Assembly (NCBI GenBank): GCA_947630005.1 | Contig: CANRGB010000006.1 | Coordinates: forward strand, 1-49,348 | From: an uncultured Lachnospiraceae bacterium | Lineage (GTDB): Bacteria > Bacillota > Clostridia > Lachnospirales > Lachnospiraceae | Direction of reading: 5' to 3' | DNA: 49,348 bases | Shown: positions 17,373-24,238 of the stretch, in pieces | Position numbering within the stretch: position 1 is the stretch's first letter | Layout: each line of letters starts with the position of its first letter | Notes under the pieces: generated by a model | What the model was told of the DNA's origin: nothing | The model's database searches: none | What the model saw: only the letters and a program-made list of their open reading frames with translations | Program-made: the position numbers and the translations under genes

Positions 17373-19181
17373 ATGGCGGAGCAGTTTGCGATTGTAACTT
17401 CCGGACACTGTTATCTGCGCAGGATGCCCGGCGGGAGCGCGGATCAGAACAGCAGCGAGATTGTGGACGAGATTTTTTCCGGGTGGGCGGTCCGCCTGTT
17501 TTTGGAGACGGCGGAAAACGGATGGGTGAAAGCGGAGACGCACTACGGCTACAGCGGTTATATCCAGGAAAGCTGTGTGAGTGCGGTCAGCCGCGCGGAA
17601 CTCCTCAAAAGGCAGGACAAGAAGAGATTCCGGGCTGTCGGCATCGGGGAAGCGGATCTTCTCGCGGAACCTAAGGTGCAGGGGCTTCCTCTGGAACTGC
17701 TGGAAAAGAACGCGTTCGTCGAGCTGTCAGACGGCGGGGAAGCGGATTTCGGATATCTGAAGCGGGAGGATCCGGACGGCGGGAAGGACGGGCAGAAAGC
17801 GGTTCGGGAGAATGACAGCATGAAAGAGGAAGAAGGCTGGAGCAGGATCCGGACGGCGGCCGGAAACGAAGGCTATGTGCACACCGTTTATTTAAGAGAG
17901 CGTATGGACGACGACGGTTATCTGCTTGCGGATGCGGCAGACCGGAAATCTTATTTCAAAAAATTCGGAGAAATCCCGCCGGAGCGGGAGGAAGCGTTTC
18001 GGGAAGGAGTCGCGCGAAGCGCCGCGGCGTATCTTGGCACGCAGTACCGCTGGGGCGGAAAGTCCTCGCAGGGCCTGGACTGTTCCGGGCTCGCGTTTAT
18101 CTGCTATATGGAAAACGGAGCGCTGATCTACCGCGACGCCGGAATGCCCGGCGGCTACGCGGTGCGGGAGATTTCCGCGGACAGTCTGAAAAAAGGCGAC
18201 CTGATCTTTTTTCCCGGACATGTGGCGGTGTATCTCGGAGCGGGCCGCTATATTCACGCGACGGCGTTTTCGGCGACGCCCTGTGTCACGGTCAACAGTC
18301 TGAATCCGGACGACGCTGATTACAGGGAGGATCTTGCGGGTAAAATAACCGGATATGGAAGTATTTTTCAAAACAGAGCCACCTGCAGTCCGGCGTGTGA
18401 GCGCGGCGCGTATTTTGACCGCCTGGAAGCGAGGCTGGAAAAGCTTCCCGGAACGGTCAGCTTTGTATACAGAAATCTTGTCAGCAAAGAACAGTATGCC
18501 TGCCGCGGGGATGTGCCTCAGACGGCCGCGAGCATCATCAAACTGTTTTTGATGGCGGCTGTGTTTCAGGCGGTCTCGGACGGGCTGATCCGCATGGAGG
18601 ACAAAATACCGGTAAAGGAAGAGGACTGCGTGCCTTCCTGCGGCGTGCTCACCTATCTTCATGGGAAAAGAGAGGTTTCTGTCGCGGATCTGGTTGAGCT
18701 GATGATCATTGTGAGCGACAATACGGCCGCGAATCTGCTGTTTGACCTCGTCGGGAGCGGCTATCTGTCCTCGTTTATCCGCGTCGGACTGGGGATGGAA
18801 AAAACAGCCTTTCGAAGAAAAATGTTTGATGCCCGCAGTGCGGCGAAGGGGATCGAGAATCAGGTGACGGCAAAAGACGCGGCGGATCTGCTGGAGAAAA
18901 TTTACAGAGGAGAGCTGGTCAGCAAAGAGGCCTCCGCCGAAATGTACCGGATCCTGACGCATCAGAGGCTGAACGGAAAGATACCGTTCCGTCTGCACTG
19001 CCTGAAGGAGGCTCCCGTCATCGCCCACAAGACCGGGGAAGATACGGGGATCACGCACGACGTGGCGGTCATAGAAGGAAGGGAGCCGTTTATTCTCTGC
19101 TTTCTGGGAAGCGGGACGGATGTCCCGGAGTTTGAGCGCCTGATGGCGGATGTGTCATATGAGATATACCGCATGATCTGA
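17373..19181 (+). CDS. SH3 / NlpC-P60 endopeptidase fused to a serine beta-lactamase-like domain
   Basis: The protein has 602 residues. ATG 17373 is 8 nt after GGAGGG; an in-frame GTG at 17364 overlaps that site. No signal peptide is visible. Two bacterial SH3-like segments (about 5-75 and 85-175) precede an NlpC/P60 domain with Cys237 (DCSG), His283 (GHVAVYLG) and His295. This layout is that of YkfC-type gamma-D-Glu-diamino acid endopeptidases of murein recycling. Residues 345-602 form an added domain with beta-lactamase motifs: Ser387-x-x-Lys390, Ser448-Asp-Asn450 and Lys553-Thr-Gly555. The usual omega-loop ExxLN glutamate is not evident, so it may act as a peptidase/esterase or slow acylase and not as a lactamase. 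Such a fusion in the cytosol is odd. Its N-terminal half would act on peptides imported by Opp after or before epimerisation. Confidence 0.85.
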   Translation: MAEQFAIVTSGHCYLRRMPGGSADQNSSEIVDEIFSGWAVRLFLETAENGWVKAETHYGYSGYIQESCVSAVSRAELLKRQDKKRFRAVGIGEADLLAEPKVQGLPLELLEKNAFVELSDGGEADFGYLKREDPDGGKDGQKAVRENDSMKEEEGWSRIRTAAGNEGYVHTVYLRERMDDDGYLLADAADRKSYFKKFGEIPPEREEAFREGVARSAAAYLGTQYRWGGKSSQGLDCSGLAFICYMENGALIYRDAGMPGGYAVREISADSLKKGDLIFFPGHVAVYLGAGRYIHATAFSATPCVTVNSLNPDDADYREDLAGKITGYGSIFQNRATCSPACERGAYFDRLEARLEKLPGTVSFVYRNLVSKEQYACRGDVPQTAASIIKLFLMAAVFQAVSDGLIRMEDKIPVKEEDCVPSCGVLTYLHGKREVSVADLVELMIIVSDNTAANLLFDLVGSGYLSSFIRVGLGMEKTAFRRKMFDARSAAKGIENQVTAKDAADLLEKIYRGELVSKEASAEMYRILTHQRLNGKIPFRLHCLKEAPVIAHKTGEDTGITHDVAVIEGREPFILCFLGSGTDVPEFERLMADVSYEIYRMI

Positions 19182-19283
19182 AAGACGGCGGTACTCATAT
19201 CCGGAACCGCGTAATACAATAAAGAACGAAAGAATGTCTGGTTGACGCTGACCTGTCAGGTGGCCGGAAAGGACCAGGGAATT

Positions 19284-20765
19284 GTGGAAAAAAGAGAACA
19301 GGGAAAAATCCGGCGCGCGCTGGAAGCCGCTTTTCTGGGTATTCTTCTCGCGGGGATGACCGCGGCAGCATTTGCGCTGCTTCACCGCTACGCGGAGTAT
19401 GGAAGAGAGGCGTCTGTAAACACGGCGGAACAGGAACCAGAGGCGACGGAGCGGGAGACCGCTTCCGGTGAAAGCACAGAGAAAGAGGAGCCGTTTTGCC
19501 TGGAAAAACTGGAATCCGGCCTGCAAATCCGCGTGCAGATCCTCGGAGATGATTATCTGACGGAATATCATGAAGCGCTGGCTGTGACGGCGGAGGATGA
19601 TCTGATCGTTGGCTGCAGAGGAAAAAGGCAGGTCATTCCTGCGGGAAAGGTTCTTCGGATCTCGCCGGCCAGGGAGGCGGACAGCGCGTCTGAGACGGAC
19701 GAAAGTGTGCCGGAAGAAAACGAAAAACAGACGGACTGGTATGAGGACGGAAGCATCGCGCTCGCAAAAGGACAGATGCTTTCGGTCAGAACCGCGGATG
19801 GAAAAGGGCCGCTGGTGCTTTCCGGGCTGAAGCGGGGACAGAAAAATCCCGCCTATGAAGGGAAATTTTATATTTACGGAACAGAAGAGGGACTCCTGGC
19901 GGTGAACGAGGTCGATCTGGAAACGTATCTGCAGAGCGTTGTGAGCAGCGAGATGCCAAGTTCCTATCCCATGCAGGCCCTCTGCGCGCAGGCCGTCTGC
20001 GCGAGAACGTACGCCGTCAACTGCATGGACAGAGCGCGGAAAGAAAAAAAACCGGCGGATCTGGATGACAGCACCTCCTTTCAGGTATATAATAACTACC
20101 CGGGGGATGCGCTGTCCGCGCAGGCGGCCGCTTTGACAGAAGGGCTGGTCATGAACCGCGGCGACGTTTATTACTATTCGACATCCTGCCTGACAGAGGG
20201 CAGGACGGATCTTGACAACGAAGAAAATTTCCGGAAGTTTCTGGACGCTCCTGCGGAAGAGAACGCGGAGTACGGTTCGCCGTGGACGCGCTGGTCGGCC
20301 GAGCTTCCGAAAGAGCAGATCCTGGATAAATTAGAGGAGCTCTATGGCTGCGCGTGGAGAAAGCTGCGGCGCGTGGAAATTCTGGAACGGAACGAAGAAG
20401 GGCAGGTGCAGAAGATCCTGCTTTCTGACGGCAGGGAAGAAGTCCTTGTTGAGGGGGAATATCAGATCCGCCGCGTGCTGGGCTGCGCGCAGGCCAGAAT
20501 TCTGCTGCGGGACGGCTCGGAAGCGGAAGATATGCGGATTCTGCCAAGCGCTTACTTTTATATCCGCGAAGAGGAACCGGAAACTTTTGGAGCGCGGCAG
20601 GCTTTTGAAGAGCGGCAGACTGACGGCGTTCTTCAGGAAACAGACCGCATTGTTGTCTGCGGCGGCGGCTACGGGCACGGGATCGGCATGAGTCAGAACG
20701 GCGCGGCCGCCATGGCTCAGAACGGGGCCGGCTATGAGGAGATTCTGAGATATTATTACGCGTAA
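19284..20765 (+). CDS. SpoIID/LytB-domain protein (membrane-anchored murein lytic transglycosylase-like)
   Basis: The protein has about 493 residues. The start is uncertain: GTG 19284 with AGGGA/AAAGGA upstream is preferred, while a TTG at 19242 is weaker. One N-terminal membrane helix (residues about 15-35) is followed by an acidic linker. The SpoIID domain shows the catalytic-type Glu in VVSSEMPSSYPMQALCAQAVCARTY (a long conserved block near residue 230), then DSTSFQVY and the C-terminal GYGHGIGMSQNGA. SpoIID-family enzymes cut glycan strands lacking stem peptides. This copy is not in a sporulation cluster and sits with wall-peptide salvage genes, so it may act in vegetative wall turnover. 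Confidence 0.85.
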   Translation: MEKREQGKIRRALEAAFLGILLAGMTAAAFALLHRYAEYGREASVNTAEQEPEATERETASGESTEKEEPFCLEKLESGLQIRVQILGDDYLTEYHEALAVTAEDDLIVGCRGKRQVIPAGKVLRISPAREADSASETDESVPEENEKQTDWYEDGSIALAKGQMLSVRTADGKGPLVLSGLKRGQKNPAYEGKFYIYGTEEGLLAVNEVDLETYLQSVVSSEMPSSYPMQALCAQAVCARTYAVNCMDRARKEKKPADLDDSTSFQVYNNYPGDALSAQAAALTEGLVMNRGDVYYYSTSCLTEGRTDLDNEENFRKFLDAPAEENAEYGSPWTRWSAELPKEQILDKLEELYGCAWRKLRRVEILERNEEGQVQKILLSDGREEVLVEGEYQIRRVLGCAQARILLRDGSEAEDMRILPSAYFYIREEEPETFGARQAFEERQTDGVLQETDRIVVCGGGYGHGIGMSQNGAAAMAQNGAGYEEILRYYYA

Positions 20766-20830
20766 AAACTTTTGTTTTATAAAGCTTTTACTTCTTACCA
20801 ACTTTTGCTTCATAGACAAGGAGCCGGACG

Positions 20831-21688
20831 ATGAATATGATTGGAAAACTTGCGCGGTGGGCAGAGGGATTCACGATGAAAATGAGCAGGGACGACGTCC
20901 GCGCCCATGCGGCCGCGACCTCGTTTTTTATGATACTGAGCTTTATTCCGTTTTTGATGCTTCTGCTGACCGTCATTCAGTTTACCCCGCTGACACAGGA
21001 GCTTGTGCTGGAGGTAATCGAAACCGCGACGCCGTTTGAAATCTCGGCGACGATCCAGGAACTGGTCGGAAGTCTGTTCAATAATTCCTACGCGATTCTG
21101 TCATGGTCGGCCGCTGCGTCGGTCTGGACTTCGAGCAAAGCGGTCATCGGCATGACGGACGGGCTGAACTCTGTAAATCAGCTGGAGGAGACAAGAAATT
21201 TTTTTATCATGCGTATCTGGGCCGTGTTCTATACGGTCATCATGCTGTTCGTGATGATCATTGCCATCGGGATCCTTGTCTTCGGATATCGGCTTCAGGA
21301 ATATCTGCGCGGCATCGTGGCCCTGATCGACAGGCACGCGAAGGTGACGCTTGCCCTGCAGATGATTCTGTCGCTCGCGGTGCTGACGCTTTTGTTTGAA
21401 CTGCTCTTTGTGTTTCTTCCGAACAAACGGAAACGCTTCCTCGGACAGCTGCCGGGCGCGGTTTTTACCGCCATATCCTGGGCCGTATTTTCGTACGCGT
21501 TTTCCATTTATCTGGAATATGCCGGAAGCATGTCTTCCATTTACGGAGGACTGACGACGCTGATTGTGGTCATGCTGTGGCTGTATTTCTGCATGTATCT
21601 GTTTTTTACGGGCGCGGAGCTCAACGAGTATATCGCGCATCCGGAACAGTTTCGCTGTCCGCCCCATGATTCCGGGCTTTCCGGCTGA
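20831..21688 (+). CDS. YihY/BrkB-family inner membrane protein
   Basis: The protein has 285 residues, AGGAG before the ATG, and about six hydrophobic segments. Family hallmarks are the N-terminal DDVRAHAAATSFFMILSFIPF and the C-terminal GGLTTLIVVMLWLYFCMYLFFTGAELN, here quoted only in part. The family was once called ribonuclease BN; its function is unresolved and it may be a transporter. It follows the SpoIID-like gene after 65 nt and ends the block. Confidence 0.88.
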   Translation: MNMIGKLARWAEGFTMKMSRDDVRAHAAATSFFMILSFIPFLMLLLTVIQFTPLTQELVLEVIETATPFEISATIQELVGSLFNNSYAILSWSAAASVWTSSKAVIGMTDGLNSVNQLEETRNFFIMRIWAVFYTVIMLFVMIIAIGILVFGYRLQEYLRGIVALIDRHAKVTLALQMILSLAVLTLLFELLFVFLPNKRKRFLGQLPGAVFTAISWAVFSYAFSIYLEYAGSMSSIYGGLTTLIVVMLWLYFCMYLFFTGAELNEYIAHPEQFRCPPHDSGLSG

Positions 21689-21832
21689 GGACCTGAAATA
21701 AAATTTTTTCTTCTGGGACAATGCTCCGGAAGGTTTGTCTGTCATAAAGTTTCTTTATGGCAAATAAACTTTCCAGAGTATTTTTTTGTGCGCGCCAAAA
21801 CAAAAGGAAAAACCGAGACTTGTAAACTCCTG

Positions 21833-21849
21833 GTAAGTGGTGAACTTAC
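21833..21849 (+). promoter_or_regulatory. Inverted repeat upstream of the Hsp70 operon
   Basis: GTAAGT (21833-21838) and ACTTAC (21844-21849) form a perfect 6+5+6 dyad, followed 10 nt later by TATTATACT, a possible -10 region. No good -35 or CIRCE element is present. The rest of the 259-nt gap (21689-21947) holds only A/T-rich sequence and a weak hairpin (CATAAA/TTTATG at 21743-21759). Confidence 0.35.
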
Positions 21850-21947
21850 GGCATTGGTATTATACTTTCCTCATAACACAGGAAACTTTACAGGAAGCTT
21901 TCATTCGGAAAAGGCGTTTGATTCTCAATCGTAAGCGGAGGAAAAAA

Positions 21948-23123
21948 ATGATATCTGATATTTATTTTATGCCGCTTGGCGGCGGACAGAGAGTAGGTGC
22001 CAGCTGTTATTTTCTGCGCATCGGAAACGCAAATATAATACTGGACGCCGGAATCGGGAAGAAAAACGGGCTGGAGTTTGAGCCGGATTTTTATTCGCTG
22101 GTCAGCACGCCTTTCGTTCAGTCGATGAATCAGATCGGTCAGATCTATATTTCCCATGCGCATATGGATCATGTCGGCTGTCTGACAAAACTGATGGGAT
22201 GCGCGGGCCGTTCCGCTGTTTATATGACGGAAATAACAAAGATGCTGACAGAGTATCAGCTGTATGACCGGATCTACTGCAGCCGAAGCGCCGGGGATCC
22301 GGGATCTGGCAGGGACTCCGGAGAGGATTCAAGGCTGGCGGTCAAAAGCCTGCTGGAAAATATCGCGGCAGTCAGCTATATGCAGACGATCGATTTCGGG
22401 ATATACAAAGCATCGTTTTTCCCGGCGGGCCATATTCCCGGGGCCATGATGATACTGTTTGATACAGGGAAGCGGAAAATTCTGTATACCGGAGATTATT
22501 CGCTTGATCCGACGCTGCTGACCGAAGGCTGCAAAGTGCCGGCGGATACAAAAATCGACACAGTGATCCTGTGCGGACTGCATGCGAAACATCCGGACTA
22601 TGTTAAAAAGTCCAGTTCTTTGTTTAAAAAGGTAAATTTTGTTCTGGAAAATGCGGAAAGCACCGGTCAGCCGACCGCCTGCGTTGTTTTGCAGCTCAGC
22701 AAAGGGATCGAATTTCTGAAGGCTTTAAATGAGCAGAACCGCAGAGGAATCCCGATTTACATAGACAGGCCGCTCATGGGAATCATCCGGAAAATGGAAC
22801 AGCTGTCGATTCCGATTATGAATCAGCATAATAAGATGATCGGGGAGAGCCCGCCTGCGGGACCGCATATTTTTGTCACTTCCGATTCCGGGAACCGGTT
22901 TCTGGGAGGATACCGGAAGATACCGGTGGATTTCACGCTGCATGAGGATTTTTCGGATATGAAAAGATTTATCAAGGCAGTGAATCCCCGGCAGGCGGTC
23001 ATAGTGCACTGTGCGAAAGAATATTCTGTATTTGACAGGACGATCGAGCAGGAGGTGATGTCGGACGGCGACTGCAGAACACAGTTTATCTTCGCGGAAG
23101 AAAGAGAACTTTACAAATTATAA
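21948..23123 (+). CDS. Metallo-beta-lactamase-fold hydrolase, beta-CASP-like
   Basis: The protein has 391 residues. ATG 21948 follows GGAGG by 8 nt; upstream extension to 21837 lacks a site. Metal-binding motifs of the fold are all visible: His70-x-His72-x-Asp74-His75 (SHAHMDH), His162 (AGHIPGA), Asp183 (YTGDYS) and a late His in VIVHCAKEYS. The segment between them resembles the beta-CASP insertion of RNA/DNA nucleases (CPSF73, RNase J). The protein is short of the RNase J C-terminal domain. It is the first gene of a tight operon, 23 nt before the GrpE-like gene. The substrate is unknown; nucleic acid is the family expectation. Confidence 0.8.
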   Translation: MISDIYFMPLGGGQRVGASCYFLRIGNANIILDAGIGKKNGLEFEPDFYSLVSTPFVQSMNQIGQIYISHAHMDHVGCLTKLMGCAGRSAVYMTEITKMLTEYQLYDRIYCSRSAGDPGSGRDSGEDSRLAVKSLLENIAAVSYMQTIDFGIYKASFFPAGHIPGAMMILFDTGKRKILYTGDYSLDPTLLTEGCKVPADTKIDTVILCGLHAKHPDYVKKSSSLFKKVNFVLENAESTGQPTACVVLQLSKGIEFLKALNEQNRRGIPIYIDRPLMGIIRKMEQLSIPIMNQHNKMIGESPPAGPHIFVTSDSGNRFLGGYRKIPVDFTLHEDFSDMKRFIKAVNPRQAVIVHCAKEYSVFDRTIEQEVMSDGDCRTQFIFAEERELYKL

Positions 23124-23146
23124 AAAATAAAAGCGGGGGAATCAGA

Positions 23147-24238
23147 ATGATAAACGTCAGAAATGAAAAAGTGAGAGAAATCATCCGGAACATTCACGAG
23201 TCGGTGCTCCGGAACGTGAAGCGCGGAGGGCAGATGAGAGAAGAGTATGTGATAGAGAACAGGGTTTTCGCTTCCCTGTGTCATGATTCTGACCTCACGC
23301 CCGCGAAATGCGCCGCGGAACTGAACCGGAAATACGGGTATGATCTGAGCGCGGACGACGTACTCCAGATATTCCGCAGCAGAAGGATGGCCAATCCGGC
23401 AGAGAGAAAGGAATTATTCCAATGGGCCAGGAGAGTGGTGGACTGTTTTTCGGGCGCTGTGACAGGCAGAAAAGAAGCCTATGAAAAGTTCGAGAAAACA
23501 AGAAAAGAGCCGGCGCTGAAGAATGGAAAACGGCATAAATCCCAGGAACGAATCGCGGCAATCATGATCTATGAAAGGTTCCCGGAGATCGACCTGTCCG
23601 ACGATACCGAAAAACTGCATCTGCTTGGAAATACTCTGGCAAAATATTTCTTTTTTGATCTGGCGGATTCCATCGGCGAGGCGTACGGTTTTCCGCAGTA
23701 CAAAGACAAAAAGGCGCAGGCCGCGGAGAACAGGCCCGAGAAAAAGCTTTCGTATGAGCAGGCCGTAAGAAGAATCGAACAGCTGGAGAGAAACCTGGAG
23801 AGAACCAACACACTGCTTCAGGATCTGCAGGATGAATTCGAGGAACAGCTGGAAGCGAATAAGATAAAGGAGCTGACCGACTTCTTTACAAAGCTTAATT
23901 CGGAAAAGTACGGCTGTATTCTTGACGAGCTGCTGGTATTGAAAAAGGGGATCGATACGCTCCGCAAAAACAGCTATGAGCTTCCGATCGAGATCAACGG
24001 GCTTCTGGTGATGGTCAGAAAACTGATTCAGTTTGTCCGCGACAGCCACATTGACCCGATCATGAAAACCGACTCGGTAAAAGAGGTGACCGCATCCGAT
24101 GTTGAGTTCTGCAATTACGAGGGGACGCCGTTTGCTTCGGAGAATGAAAAAAAGATAGTAAGGATAATCTCTCCCGGCTGGATTTACAAAGACAAGGAAC
24201 TGCAGATATCAAGACCGAAAGTAAAGGAGGAATTCTAA
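23147..24238 (+). CDS. Coiled-coil protein with a GrpE-like C-terminal half, probable Hsp70 cofactor
   Basis: The protein has 363 residues. I recognise no named family over the whole length. Residues 1-185 are mostly helical and charged (one stretch is KYGYDLSADDVLQIFRSRR). Residues 200-245 form a coiled coil (EQLERNLERTNTLLQDLQDE), followed by two helices to 300. Residues 300-358 look like the GrpE beta-domain: SHIDPI, then EKKIVRIISPGW, then KELQISRPKV, in the order and spacing seen in GrpE (DP...; V..v...GY/W; lR.a.V). It overlaps the Hsp70 start by one base (TAATG), so translation is coupled. The inferred role is nucleotide exchange for the following Hsp70. Confidence 0.65.
   Translation: MINVRNEKVREIIRNIHESVLRNVKRGGQMREEYVIENRVFASLCHDSDLTPAKCAAELNRKYGYDLSADDVLQIFRSRRMANPAERKELFQWARRVVDCFSGAVTGRKEAYEKFEKTRKEPALKNGKRHKSQERIAAIMIYERFPEIDLSDDTEKLHLLGNTLAKYFFFDLADSIGEAYGFPQYKDKKAQAAENRPEKKLSYEQAVRRIEQLERNLERTNTLLQDLQDEFEEQLEANKIKELTDFFTKLNSEKYGCILDELLVLKKGIDTLRKNSYELPIEINGLLVMVRKLIQFVRDSHIDPIMKTDSVKEVTASDVEFCNYEGTPFASENEKKIVRIISPGWIYKDKELQISRPKVKEEF

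Noticed and set aside
17373-19181. Annotating the lactamase-like domain as an antibiotic-resistance gene
   Set aside because: It lacks a signal peptide and an evident deacylating glutamate, and is fused to a recycling enzyme; resistance is not supported.
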